In this document: one piece after another, positions 12,301 to 24,192 of the stretch
Layout: every line of letters starts with the position of its first letter
Numbering within the stretch: the first letter of the stretch is position 1
Assembly: GCA_013368315.1 (NCBI GenBank)
Contig: JAACJM010000021.1
Span: 1 to 64,000 of the forward strand
Source: Tetrapyrgos nigripes
Taxonomy: Eukaryota; Basidiomycota; Agaricomycetes; Agaricales; Campanellaceae
Direction of reading: 5' to 3'
Length of the DNA stretch: 64,000 nucleotides
Made by a program: the position numbers and the translations under genes
The notes under the pieces: model-generated
The model's database searches: none
What the model saw: only the letters and a program-made list of their open reading frames with translations
Told to the model about the DNA's origin: nothing

Positions 12301-13037
12301 GACCTTCAGGTCCACAGCCACCTGGAGGTCTGGCTCCTTCGGCCATGCCGCGGAACTTTAGTGGTCCATCTCCAGGTCCAAATGCCTTTGACAGCACTTT
12401 TGTTCGTGGAATGGCTGGCCCACCGCCTGCTCCTATTGGTCCTCCCTCTAAAGCCAACTTGCACTCAGCACCAGGCGCACCGTTGAGACGTATGTCTGTT
12501 CCTGACCCAGGACCTATCACTCGTCCCATCGCTCCCATTGCTCGCCCATCAGCAACTGTCAACACTAGTGGATCGTCTGTTGATGGTGGAGCAAGTTCTG
12601 GATCCGGATCTCCTGTACGTCGAAGTCCTAGTCCGAAAGGCGTGCTTGGATCTTCAGCGCTTGCAGCCGACGACGATGAAGTTGTCCCTGTGACTGCTGG
12701 AAGACGTAATACTGCCGGGTCAATTGGCTGGGGTGCCCCTGCTGCACCGACGAGTCCTACCAGATCCATTGGAGACGGTCGAGCAGCACCACCTTGGGGA
12801 GCGCCTCAGCTGCCGCCTGGCGTTCCACCGATGGCTATGGGAATGGGCCTCCAAGGCGCGCATCATCCACCTCCATTATCGGCATTTGGCCGTCCTGTAC
12901 CAGGGTTGACCAACAGCTCGTCCATGTGGGGAGGAATGGCCGGTGGTGACCCAGGATGGCACAACAATAACTCTGGATTTTTCCAAGGTCCTCCGTTCGT
13001 GGCATCCAATGCTACTCCTCCACCTCATTCCGGCTAG
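7231..13037 (+). CDS. NST1: stress response protein NST1
   Basis: Six exons: 7231-8037, 8091-8827, 8886-9517, 9619-9839, 9908-10125, 11369-13037, giving 1427 residues. Family hallmarks appear in order: a Lys-rich N-terminus (run of about 11 Lys near residue 100), [15 protein letters not shown], the core [20 protein letters not shown] near 470, [10 protein letters not shown] spliced to [19 protein letters not shown] near 510-545, acidic Asp/Glu tracts near 640-690 and 740-800, and a long Lys/Glu/Arg coiled coil at about 870-1045. A Pro/Gly/Ser-rich tail ends the protein. NST1 proteins are known as negative or modulating factors in salt-stress response; the molecular mechanism is poorly defined. 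Intron 1 (53 bases, GTAGGG donor) is the least certain boundary. Intron 5 is 1243 bases, very long for a fungus. It converges on NEO1 420 bases away. Confidence 0.9.
10126..11368 (+). other. 1243-base intron of NST1
   Basis: Donor GTGGGT at 10126, acceptor CCACAG ending at 11368. The flanking exons join as ...[19 protein letters not shown], a continuous coiled coil as in other NST1 proteins, so no exon is missing. The sense strand is strongly pyrimidine-biased. No terminal repeats, transposase or RNA gene were seen inside. The long plus-strand open frame from 10495 is a by-product of the bias and of the downstream exon. Confidence 0.75.
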
Positions 13038-13456
13038 AGTCGTTGAAGCAACAGAGGAAAGGTCTTCACTCTAGGGATGGACACTGTCTTTTCACGTTTG
13101 ACATTAGCTTACCTTTGACTACAACCCACTCTTTGCATCGATCGATATATCGTCTTTTTATCATCTGAGCTACATTCTGGTCGCTACATGAAGCAATCAT
13201 CCATTTTTTTTCTTTCTGCACAATACTTATTATCTCCGTACAGACATCATCCCACTTGGTCTTTCCATTACAATGCTTCATTCATCACTCATTTGAATCT
13301 GATCCATGGTGTTACTCTTTGCTATTCTTACCAACATCCAGCTATACTGCATTCCATCTTTGAAGCCAATATACATTATGAAAGATGATAGAGCCTCTGC
13401 TACTGTAAGTGATATAAAGATAAGGGGTATTCTACAACGGTGCAATAAACCTTTGA
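13038..13456. other. convergent intergenic spacer of NST1 and NEO1
   Basis: A 419-base spacer between the two stop codons, holding both 3' ends. AT-rich, no coding potential seen. Confidence 0.6.
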
Positions 13457-16400
13457 CTAGATGAGCTTGCTTGATGCAGCAGGCGATATTCTACTGTGAA
13501 TGAGCTTGATGATCCATAACGGCAAAGCACTAATTGCTACTATCACAGCAACCTTCCAAGCAAATCCGACGGTGACCACAAAGGAGAGATCTGCGAAACG
13601 CGCGAATCAGCTCAGGTCTATCTCCAAGAAGCGATGCTCGTCATCGACTTACCGAAATACTCTGGTAGAAACGCTATACTAATGACATAGAAGAACAAAG
13701 TGACGAGTTCGGCGACAATCATATACAGATGCCATGTCGTGATCTCCAGAGCGACCATGATGAGCTCGTTGAGAATGAGGGCGGTGAAAGAAATGGACAC
13801 GATATGTAGAAACTCGTTTTCGAAGAGCACCAATGACATGATCATAATTGCAGCACCTGCACAACACAACGAATTAGCCTGAAGTAAGGGCAGAGGACGA
13901 CGTGTGATTGATCACCTTGGTAAACACTGATCATAAGCCATTGGAAAAATGTCTTGTACGACAACGCTCGGCCCTATATAAACGATTATCATTGAGTGGA
14001 AACTCTGTAGCCCACAACAACATAACACATACCTTGGTCAACTCCTTGTACAACTCTGGATACAGCAACGCCAAATCTTCACTAACATCCCTATCCAACA
14101 CCAACGAGAACACCGGAGCCATAGTATACACAGTCGCATATCCCACCATCAACCATCCCTGATACAACGCAATAGGTGCAAAGTAGAATATCGCAGAAAA
14201 CACCGCCTGCATGATAGAAATAATCAAACCACGGTGAATTACAAACTGAGCGAGTTTGGCAGAACGACGGTAAGAGTTTCGGCCGTGCCAGAGTAGGAGT
14301 TTGGTTAGATGGGAAAACTGTGTGACAGAAAAGTCGGCTGCGAGGGAGGCTTGTTTTCCTTCCTTACCGACGATACCGACACCTGTGAAAGGTTATCATT
14401 AGCAAAAAAAAAAAAGGTTTGGGTATAAATGAGATAGTCTGAGATACGCACCGACATCAGCAGCCTGGATCATGCTCACATCGTTACCTCCATCACCGAT
14501 ACAGCAGACGCGTTTCCTGGTATGTTTCCTGATGAGACGAGCGACATCCGCCTTTTGCGTCGGTGAACACCGACAGGCGACGACAGCAGATAGTTTGGTA
14601 GCAATTTCGATAAACTCATTCTTGAAGAGGTTTAGGCAAAGCTAATAATAATATATACGCGTGCAATTAGCCAAAAACTCAAGAAAGGGACAGGAAGAAG
14701 GTCTCACTTGTAACGATTCACCATCAATGACAAGACAGCAATCCAACTTTGACTGCAAAAAATCCAATTGGTCGCGGACTTCATCCGAGGTTTTCACTAA
14801 AAGGAATCGTCAGTCAGTCAGATACACCGAATGAAGGAGAGAAGGGCCTACTCACACTTGGCCATCTCATGTATATACTGATTCCTAGCAACCAACTTTG
14901 TCGAAATCGCAATACACCTCGCCGTCTCCACCTTATCCCCCGTCAACATCCAAATCTTAATCCCCGCATTCCTCAACAACTCCAACGTACTCTTCACCTC
15001 ATCCTGCAACTTGTCTTCAACACCCGTCAACCCCGACAACTCGAGATCATGTTCCAAAAACTCTTCCACAACACTCTGTATCGCTTCGTTCCTATTTTCC
15101 AATTGTACCGAAGCCTCATGATACCTCGTCTTAAACTGCCCATACAACGCAGCCGAAAGTCTCTTCCTACCCACCACCAACGTCCTCAACCCCTCTCTAG
15201 CCATATTAGCCGTCTCCTCTTCAAGCCAATCGTTCCGTTGGACAATCCTACTCATCACGACGTCTGCTCCTTTTTGTAAAAACATGATTTCGTGCGTTTG
15301 GGAATCTTTAACGACGATACCCATTCGTTTGGATTCGGAAGTGAAGGGGAAGATTTCGAGGATTTCGAAAGAAATGATGGTGGAGGTGGGTGTACGCAAG
15401 TCGATACGGGTACGGTCACGGAAGACGAGGGTGAGACCGATGGATTGGGTCCAGGTGACGATGGCGACTTCGTCTGGGGAAGAGGCTTGGTAGGTTACGG
15501 TGCCGTCGTCATTGGTGACTGGGGTGACCTGGATGGGATTTTGTGTTAGAGATGGATGGATAAATATATGTTGGAGTTGCAAGACGTACGTTATGACAGA
15601 GAGCCAAACTCAGGACGACGTCTCTCACACGAGATGACATGTCTCTTCTCCCTCTCATTGCGAGCTGGGCACCGGTAGATAGTGATCCTCCTCGAGTATG
15701 AGCTAGGCCATATCAGTAATGGTATGTATGACGTGTTGGAAAAAATAAGAAGAAAAAACTCACTCTGCTCTCCAGAAACTCCAAATGCCAACGCAAGCTG
15801 ATGAGCCACCTCATCCATCGAGTCTGCACCATAAGACATCGTTCCCATATGCAGTTTACGCATTTCCATTTCTATCAAAAGAGTCAAAATCAGTATATGT
15901 ATATTCCACTCCAATGACGCGCATAGGAAAAACCAAAACAATCGAAAAGCGAATGAAACAAAGAATGTGGTACCACATACCATTCTGCGTCAACGTCCCC
16001 GTCTTATCACTCAATAAATACTCTATCCTTCCCAATTCCTCTGGTAAAGTACTCGTCCTCACAATCGTATTAGGAATCTCAGGGTCGTTCATGATTTGTT
16101 GGGCGTAGACGGTTTTACCCATGTCCAGGTTGACGCGAAGACTAAATTGGGATTATTGAAGAATCAGAGGGGAGGAATGGAGAAAGAGTGCGTATTCGTC
16201 AGTCAAGGACAGTAAAAAGCAGAAAAAACGAGACAGAGGAACACACCTGATGGGTATAATCGACGAAAAGAGAATCAAAAACCGGAACACATAGATATAC
16301 CATAACCCTCTAAACCCATTCAACGCGACCAGTACCAACGAGAGAGCAAACGTCACAGCACAGAGAATCTATAAAAACGCACATATACACGTAAGTTATT

Positions 16401-18157
16401 ACACATCGAAAAAAAAAACAAATACAAGAAAAAAACCAGCAACCCGAAACCGAAACCAAAACCGAAATCAAAAGAACCCACCTTTGCCAACTTGTTAATC
16501 TCCATATCCAACAACCCAACCTTTGTCTCTGGATGACTTGTATTCATCACAGCCCTAGTCTCCGACCCCGTATAAATCACAAACCCAACAGCTGAACCAG
16601 CAGCGAGTACCGTGTTGGCCCATAGCACGTTTTCAGCTGTGAGTGGAGTTATCTTTTGACCTTGGCCTTGAGGTTGACCTAATCCAACTGTTGAACCGAC
16701 GGGAAGAGCGTGTAAAGGAACATCATGATCTGGTCCATCACGATTGGGTGAGTTGAGGTTGGGTATGGATGGTGAAGGGTGTATCGAACGAGGGGTACGT
16801 GGGGTACCACTGGAATGTGTAGAAGAAGACGGTGGAGGATAGTTCAAGGTAAACGTCCCAACAAAATTGTGTATATCCTTCCTAGGCTCTTCAGCATATA
16901 TCTCTGCCTGCGTTTCTCCTACTACGCCTTCATCTCGTCTCTGCGCATGTACCGAGTCAAAATCCAAACCCAAACTCAAACCGAGCCTAGCAAGTTGCTC
17001 ATCACTCATCTCCTGCGTCTCTCTCACAGCAACACGTAGCTTCCAATCCGTTTCTCCATCGAGTTGGTCAGTACGGATGAAACATGTCCCTGAGGCGTCA
17101 CTTGTACGAAGAAGGACGAGGTCAGCGGGTACGCGTTGGTTTTGGTGTAAGAGGACGAGGTGGCCGATTCGTAAGGATGAGGAGGGGAGCGAACGGGTGA
17201 GAGGGAGTTTATGTGTATGTGTATCTGAGATGTTGGGTCCGAGGAGGGATTCTTCGTCTTCGGGTTGAGAAGAAGATCGGTGATGAGAGTGAGCATGGGG
17301 ATGGTATGCGGTGGTAGGAGAGGAAGGGTCTAGTGATGCTTCGGGGTCTAAGACCAGGTAACGCTGAGAGTTGGCTTCTTTATCGCGGAGGTGACGTTTA
17401 TAGTCGTCGTAAGCTTCCTTGCCCATTGTGACACAAATGACAAAGACGAGGGGAGCGACGTAGGTGACGATGTAGCCTAGTTGGCAAGAAAAGGTTAGAA
17501 CAAGCAAAAAGGAAGGAAGGAAGAAAACGACTCACCAATCTTCAACGCAGGAACAAACTGCGACAAGGCTACCAGTAGAAAGTAAAGGTTGAAGAAAAAC
17601 TTGAATTGTTCGTAAAACACAATCGGTAGAAAGGTGAACGCGTTGTACTTTTGGTTTCGGACGATATTGGGCGGGTACTTTGACTGGAGTTTCTCGGAAG
17701 GGTTGAATGGAATAGTGCGAGATTTGTCTCTATCCTTGTCCGAGGCTTTGTCCTTCAGCTGCAATTTAGAGACTGTCCTCCCGCCATTAGGCGTATTCTC
17801 TGCCATCATCTGACGAATTCTTTCCTCCTCCTCAGGGGGGATATCCTCCGCGTCTCCATCTCCATCTCCACCTAATAACGTTGCTTCCTCTTCTGGGTCG
17901 TCCGTATACCTATCCGTCCGTCTCGACTTCTTGTTCGACGAAAATAACCGCGATGCTGTAGAAGCGGCGGCAATGGTAGCACCAGTGTTAGGCATTTTCC
18001 TCTTGGTGTTGGGGTTGGAATCAGATGTGATAGGTGATGCTGTAGAGCCGGAATTGAGAGAATGAGTATAGTTTTCGTGAGAGTCGTTGTCGCCGTCGGG
18101 AATGGGTGCGTAGCGATTCTTGTTGCTTCGAAATGCACGGAGAGGGATATCCGACAT
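13457..18157 (-). CDS. NEO1: phospholipid-translocating P4-type ATPase, Neo1/ATP9 class
   Basis: Thirteen exons: 18157-17536, 17476-16482, 16368-16247, 16141-15981, about 15871-15764, 15702-15590, 15528-14856, 14796-14708, 14641-14452, 14382-14033, 13973-13916, 13856-13653, 13590-13457, giving 1272 residues. The first membrane entry reads [20 protein letters not shown] and [13 protein letters not shown], typical of Neo1/ATP9A rather than Drs2/Dnf. P-type motifs are complete: DGET (about 343), the phosphorylated Asp in DKTGTLTQN (625), [28 protein letters not shown] and [11 protein letters not shown] (about 1010). The C-terminal membrane domain follows. Neo1 proteins flip aminophospholipids in Golgi/endosome membranes without a Cdc50 subunit. 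The N-terminus carries a low-complexity cytosolic extension of about 150 residues, and an insert of about 60 residues near 425-480 is Ser/Pro-rich. Confidence 0.93.
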
Positions 18158-18619
18158 GTAATGGTTGGAAAAAGGGAGTCTCTGACTGGGCTACTAGCGA
18201 GTCGAGATGGTGGTGGTAAGAAGGAAAGAGTGAGACTTGAGTACGAGTTGTTGCGCAGTTGTTTGACAATACACGTGCAACTGGCTTGAAGCTGGAGGCC
18301 TCCGCCGGGGTCAGAGAAAGCGTTGAGCCTGGTTACACGCAATGCTTCGGTGCAGTTTTGTCCAAGGCAACAAGGGTAGACGCAAAGACGTAAAGCTGTC
18401 GTCTTTGGAAACAAGCAAGGACAAACAAGCGCCCATCGTCAAGTTGTCAAAAACGAACATGGACGTTCTATGAGAGGTTGATCTGTAGTACCGAATACTA
18501 ATCATGACGCAGGGAGATTGGAGGGAAAGCATTTATTAAGGCCTCAAGTATGTATAATACGGATACGAGCCTGAGGAATACTAATACATACTTGGAAACA
18601 ATCATACTAGTCCGGCTAG
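18158..18619. other. spacer upstream of NEO1
   Basis: A 462-base region between the GNAT B stop and the NEO1 ATG, both on the minus strand. It should hold the NEO1 promoter and the GNAT B 3' end. No distinct motif recognised. Confidence 0.5.
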
Positions 18620-20368
18620 CTACATCTTCAGCCTTCTGGTATCCAAAGAAACGTCCTAAAACTCATTACCAACACTGTGCTGACCCAGAGCACCCAGATT
18701 CTCATGCGGCAAGGCCCAAAGTCAATTACACCTTTGGATTCCACTGTCCAAAAATACGCAAGGAACAACCAGGATTCAATCGTCAGCGCACTGTGGGCAA
18801 TAAAAGGAAAGTCAACAATACTCACATTAACCATACACCAATACTCCACCCCAGGAGCCTTCCCATTCCTCCGAGCCTCCTTACTCGCTCTTAGCCCATC
18901 CGAATCGACTTTACCGACTCCAGCAATCGTGGGTGGTTGGTCTTCAATCTGTATTCAAGGAGATGAAGTCAATCTCAAGCGGCTCGAAAGACATATATAA
19001 GAAAATGAAAGGAATAGATAACTGAGGTAGACGATCCAGTAAGGATCAAGAGAGAAGAGAGCAGGACATAGATTAAAAGATGAGAGCGCCTTATGTACCT
19101 CATAGCCCAAATGCATATACCGATCTCTCGACCTCGACGACGAAGATTCCAATATGAACGGTGGTACACTCCCGCCCGAACCAGCTATTTTGGCCGCATT
19201 AGCGTATCCTTCACGCATAAGAAGAGATAGACAGCCTAGTAATAATATAAGTACACCGGTTTATGTGTGAGGTTCGAGAAAGAGAAAAAATCAATGAACC
19301 AAAACCAAAACAAATAAATAGCAGTACCCACCCTGTCCTTCAAACTCCTTCACAGTCATCACCATAAGTAGATACCAGGCGTCATTCGATTTCACCGGTT
19401 TGACTGATGTCGATGCCTTTGAACCGGTACTAGCAGTGTTTGAGCCCCCCACACCGGTATCCAGGCTGGCACTGGATTTTTTAGCACGATCCCTAAACGC
19501 CCCTTTATGTGTCTTGTCGACTTGGTCCATGAATTGGAGGACAATGCGCTGTCGGCGTATGCAATGATGATGTACCCGCACGTCGCAATAGTATTACCAA
19601 GAGAGAGTCCGAGAGTCCGAGTCACAAAGTCCAAGTTGTCGATTGTTTGAACGAAGTAACAGAGAGAAAAGAGGCAGAAAAGAGACAGAAAGGACGAAAG
19701 AGTCAAAATTTCAATCCTATGGTAGAACACGAAAAGAAAAACTTCACTCACATTAAACTCTCCAACCCCAGTCCTCCTCGAAACCTTCAGCACCCCACAC
19801 TTTATCATCATAGGCAAATTCCAAATGTTGATCCGTTTTCCAGGAGGGAGCCAGCATGCTACGGCTGCGATTATCTCTTCTTTCTCTCCATCCTCTTCCG
19901 AAGCTCTCGAACCTGACCCGGGTGGAGGTGTCGTACTCCTCTTAGCCATGGGAGATGAGGAACTTGAAGGCAAAGAGGAGGAGGGTACGGTAGCAACGAC
20001 TACCCTTCCGAGGTAAAAACACGATTTAATTACGAACGCGTAGAAAGAGTAGACTTTCATGCCATCGGGTGTTGAGCGTGTGGTTGGGGACTATAGTAAT
20101 AAATCAAACCATGAATGAATTCATTAGTAAAATAGCAATCGACGAACGAAAGAAGAATTACAAAATATACACCCACCTTTTCAAAACCCCAAATAAAATT
20201 CCCAACCCTATCATCCAAAAACGCTTTAGAAGCGATCCAGGAAACCTTTTCAAGCTCGTCTTCAATGATTTCACGTATAGTAAACTTGTTAGTACGGTTG
20301 AGTTTCGCCGCCGGCTTTGATGATTCTGAGGGACCCGGAGGTTGCGAGAGCTGAGAGCTTGAAGCCAT
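18620..20368 (-). CDS. GNAT-like N-acetyltransferase (paralogue B)
   Basis: Exons 20368-20177, 20090-19752, 19548-19332, 19235-19099, 18948-18826 and a short last exon. The first five have the same intron positions and phases as paralogue A. Conserved stretches include ELEKVSWIASKAFLDDRVGN, CWLPPGKRINIWNLP, MVMTVKEFEGQG and CLSLLMREGYA. B has a Gly/Ser-rich insert of about 15 residues near 210 that A lacks. The 3' end is uncertain: A ends AG/TGG-GAT-CCG-AAG-GTG-TAG, but in B the corresponding TGG lacks a preceding AG. I chose the nearest upstream acceptor (exon 18655-18620, about 347 residues); readthrough to a stop at 18628 or an acceptor at 18635 are alternatives. The acetyl-CoA loop has the same unusual EGQGCLS, so the trait predates the duplication. 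Confidence 0.8.
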
Positions 20369-20650
20369 GATGATGTAGACTAAGACTGTAAGGCTGCAGA
20401 TATCTATGTACAGCGTAAGCAAGCATGTATACGTATACAAAAGGACTTCGACACGAGGGTGGAAAGTTGAAACTGACTCACAAAGGGATTTGGGGTCCGG
20501 GGAAGGTTTTTTCTTCCAAGTACTAGCTGACTCTTCGCCAATACGGTAATAGTGGTACCTAGCCAACTCGAGCTCACATCATCCTCGTTTTTATACCCTC
20601 ACTGAGCAGATCTTCAGTTGTTTCTCAGACTCGCAGCGATACAATTGAAC

Positions 20651-20676
20651 GCGTCGGTAAAAAGGTTAAACCAGGG
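20651..20676 (-). promoter_or_regulatory. upstream block shared by the two GNAT paralogues
   Basis: On the minus strand it reads ACCCTGGTTTAACCTTTTTA then CCGACGC, matching 3801-3828 apart from one missing A. The distance to the ATG (20368) is about the same as in paralogue A. Confidence 0.45.
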
Positions 20677-20765
20677 TTCCAGTTGGCGACCCATGGTAAA
20701 CAGCCCGAGGAGACCCCGCGAGAACGTACCCGACCAAAGTCGAATTGACCGGCTCTCCGTTGATC

Positions 20766-20917
20766 GTTTTCATTATAAGCTTTGAACGAGGACAGGCTGC
20801 TTGAAGATTTGGCAGGGCAGTGATGCATGTGATGGTTCAATTGGAAGAATTGGAAAATTTCTCACGGCGGCAGTGGTACCCCTAGATGGGAAAACAAGTT
20901 GAGTATTGCAAAAAACT
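20766..20917. repeat. dispersed repeat R1
   Basis: About 150 bases that recur at 23952-24104 in the same orientation with substitutions and short indels. Shared stretches include ATAAGCTTTG, ACGAGGACAG, TGATGGTTCAATTGGA, TTTCTCACGG and GAGTATTGCAAAA. It does not code. It probably marks the edge of a duplicated segment. Confidence 0.65.
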
Positions 20918-21070
20918 CTGGTAGTTGTACAGGTAGATATCCTAACCACTTATCACACTAATAATAATTGAGGTCGCAGGCATACTAATTGCTCATTAAC
21001 GTTCCACACTTTCCAGCCCGGATATTCCTCCTCTCCCCCTACTAGTAGACCGGTACTCACATATGTGATA

Positions 21071-22591
21071 TCACTGTACACTCCTCCCTTCCTCCCAGTC
21101 ACAAAGTCCTGTATCATTCCAATACGTCCCAAACTCTACCCATTCCGACCTACAATCCAAACCAACCTCGCAGAGCAAATGAACTTGCTCATTGGTCCAA
21201 TCACTCCTGTACGTCTCCGGGACAAATAATCGAACGACTTGTAGACGATGTCCTCCTTCAACGACTTGGGATTGAACCATGTTGAATAAAGCCTCAGCTG
21301 GCTTATCGAATCCTACCGCAAACGCGAGACGAAGTTCCTCCAACACGGGGAGCAGTACTTCGTTCTGATCCTTTCTTCGTGTCAAACCATCGAAGAAATC
21401 TCTGGTCAAGGCCGTAGGTCGAGCAGAGAACTCTCCAATGGTGAGATGAGTGATGGTGTGAAGAAGGGAAAATATGGAGAGGAGGTCAGAATCGTTGATG
21501 CGCAAGTTGACGCATTTAAAATGAGTGATGCAGGCTGTTCGAGGCCGCTGCAAAAATATCATCATCGCACGAACGGGGAAGCCAGCTTCCGTCGATCGTC
21601 GAGGTGTAGGAAGGGAACCCCAATACATTCTAGTCACGTTGGGAAGAGCGAGATGCGATATTGTATCGGACGTTGTAGCGTACCCATTTCTCCATAAAGG
21701 AAGCAAATGTATTTCATTTGCAAGACACACGTCAATTTGAGGGAATTTGGATCTAACGATCATGTATGGGTTAAGTCCATTCATGATGACCGTGGTTTTA
21801 GCATTTGCGAGACTGAGAGTGTCCCTGCAGAGAAGATGCGAGAAGCTGAGAAGGGTGAGGGATGGTAAGCCTTTGGGTGAATCTGACGGGCCTGTAAACA
21901 CGATACCACGTCCTGTATGTTTGAGAACTCGAAGACGGGGAGCGGAAGTAATCCTCATAGCCACTTCGCGATCATGAATACCGGAGAATCCTTGTCCATG
22001 GCGATGAAGAGTATGAAGCTGCAGGCTTTCGAGGATGGGGAAATGGTTAGGAAAGGTTCTGAAGGCTTCAAACACCCCCGTCCCAGTAGGGTTGAAAATC
22101 TCTGTGGGAAGACACAGCACAGCGGTCCGCCACCTATATACCTCGTCAAACAAGAGTTAGCATACGTGTTGAAGATGTGAAAACCCATCGTAGGTACGCC
22201 CTGCAACAGTTGCATCGCCTCGAACGTCGTACTCGTTCTCAGTAACCATCTCGAAAACAATGTCAAGAGGAAGCCCTCGAGAACGCGTAAGATACAGATC
22301 AACGACTGCGGCGATATGAGAAGCTTTTTCGGGGGAGACTTCTGTTAGGCAGTCCCATATGATAATACGGGACCATAAGAAAGAGTCGGAAATTGTACAG
22401 GAGCGCCAGCGCGAGCTGACATGGCTAAGAGTGATGGCCGGATATTTTCTGTTTACGGTGTCGACGTTGGGACCTTGAAAGATAACTGGAGAATGGGTGT
22501 TGTAAGACAAGGAGAAGATTTTGGAGAGAATCTCGAACGGGACATCGTCGATGGCAGATATACGCTCAGGCGTTGCATCAGACGATGTCAT
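21071..22591 (-). CDS. F-box protein with leucine-rich-like C-terminal region (copy 1)
   Basis: Two exons, 22591-22233 and 22133-21071, giving 473 residues. Donor GTACGA and acceptor TATATAG preserve the frame, with a CTAACT branch site between. The N-terminus has an F-box (residues about 10-70): VPFEILSKIFSL, then LSHVSSRWRSC and FLWSRIIIW, the usual Agaricomycete pattern. The rest has irregular repeats such as THFKCVNLRINDSDLLSIF and THLTIGEFSARP. F-box proteins bring substrates to SCF ubiquitin ligases by binding Skp1; the target here is unknown. It lies 162 bases downstream of the small secreted-protein gene on the same strand. The pair recurs at 28530-31003 and, broken, at 26712-27763. 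Confidence 0.82.
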
Positions 22592-22753
22592 GGTTGGAGG
22601 AAGAAAGGGAAGTGTGAGAAAGTGCGCCCAGCTCCGGAGATTACCATCAACAGCTCTCGAAAAGAAGGCTTTTTGAGATGTTCATGATATATTCATCAAC
22701 TAGTAACATTACTAGCACGACAATAATGAAACTGAGTGACACAGCAATAAAGA

Positions 22754-23515
22754 CTAAACGAAGTCCACAAACATCCACATCATCGCAAGTAAACTCATTA
22801 GCATCCATAATTCCTCGCCTTGAACACTCCGGCTCCCCAATCCAGCACCATTTTCATCGACGTTAAAGACGACAGTCATAACAGGTAGAACAGTTCCTGT
22901 GTAGGTGGTCGTACCATTCGGTTGGCCCGCTGCCGTCCGGAGACAAACGCCACTTCCATCTCCATTATAAGTACAGTTTTCGGAGAGGACCCCTACTGTT
23001 ACAGTTCCTGGGTTGTTAGGATCGAATACTTGAGAAGCTCTGTCGCGATAACCCGACGCATAATTAACCATGATGTCTGGATAGAGAATGATAGAGAAAA
23101 TACTGGGTTAAAACTGTCATCAGCGTCAAAAAGAAGGCGTAGAACTTACCATCTACTGTGTATGGCTGGACATCACCACTGCTTGGGTCGCGATTAATGC
23201 TGATGACTTCATGCAAGGAGTAGGTAGTCTCACTACCATCCTTCGCTGTTCCTATTGGAGTGACTGCAATATTGATGCTTGTAGTAGGTCCTGATTCTCC
23301 AGACGGGGTCGCAATGGGAGTCGTACTAGATCGGCTTCGAGTGTACAGGTCGACAATCTCTGAGGGAACGACTCCAAGGAATGTTACAGTCGTCTCTGCC
23401 GGTACCGCAGCTAGAAAAAATAGTAACCAGAAGAAGCTGAGGTCAAGCTAACAAACTTACTGGCAATGCAGAACAAAGCTGCGATACAAATGAGGAGGGA
23501 ATTGTACGACCTCAT
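22754..23515 (-). CDS. small secreted protein, cassette copy 1
   Basis: Three exons, 23515-23461, 23410-23150, 23076-22754, giving 212 residues. Exon 1 encodes a signal peptide, MRSYNSLLICIAALFCIA. The mature part is Ser/Thr-rich at first, then has the motifs TPIGTAKDGSETTYSLHEV, NPGTVTVGVLSENCTYN and GSGVC, with two Cys probably pairing. The C-terminus ends in about 20 hydrophobic residues (LWMLMSLLAMMWMFVDFV), like a GPI-attachment signal or a membrane anchor. It resembles the lineage-expanded 'G-x-D/A-x-x-G-x-T-T-Y' secreted proteins of mushrooms, with no known function. Cell-surface location is inferred. Copy 3 (30242-31003) has the same exon lengths. Confidence 0.8.
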
Positions 23516-23543
23516 GGACGACCGACCTTTGAATGCAGATCAG

Positions 23544-23553
23544 CTTTTATATA
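23544..23553 (-). promoter_or_regulatory. TATA box of secreted-protein copy 1
   Basis: TATATAAAAG on the minus strand, ending 29 bases before the ATG. The same box at the same spacing, give or take a few bases, is kept in copies 2 and 3. It implies an extremely short 5' leader if it is the active box. Confidence 0.5.
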
Positions 23554-23951
23554 TCCTCCAACTTGAACCCCACGACACAATCGCATCAGTCGAGTCCAAA
23601 CTGCAATCAAGCACGTGGTTTCTCCCGTTCCCGACACTGGCAGCTTTTGGGTTCTTTTTTGCCAGACAGTTAGAGAGAGCTTGTCAAGACGTCCCAAGCG
23701 ACGATGCGCATTAAGGCATTGAAAGTGGTAGGGATCCAAATATTGGAAGATAGTATCAGAGGTCACATCAAACGATAGGCAATGCTGGATTGAACGGAGA
23801 ATTGGAAACTTTGATTATAGAATTACCCTGAACAAAGAATCATATGCTGTCCAAGGAACTAGTACACTTTGTCAGTAGGGGTCTCAACGAACCAGCTCAA
23901 TAAATTTATACTCACACACTTTCCAATAAGTCGGATTGGCCGGCTGCGTCA

Positions 23952-24104
23952 TGTTATCATAAGCTTTGGACGAGGACAGTCCGCTCGAGGATTTCAATTT
24001 GGCAGGTGATGGTTCAATTGGAGGGAAGGACTGGAAACTTTCTCACGGGTGGCAGTGGTGCCCCTAAATCGGAAATTACCAAAGTCGAGTATTGCAAAAT
24101 ACTT
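23952..24104. repeat. dispersed repeat R2
   Basis: Second copy of the repeat at 20766-20917, same orientation. It abuts the truncated HsbA-like fragment, so it may mark a recombination junction. Confidence 0.65.
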
Positions 24105-24192
24105 GTGACGGCCAACTTGTAAGCAGAATTGTGAAGAAGCTACAGAAACTCGTACGCATGAAACAAGTCAAGGGGAACACCAGTGTCCACAC

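Larger units (their letters stand above)
20369..21070. other. spacer between GNAT B promoter and F-box 1
   Basis: Holds the upstream region of paralogue B, including the shared block at 20651-20676, and the R1 copy of a dispersed repeat. No coding sequence supported. Confidence 0.5.
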
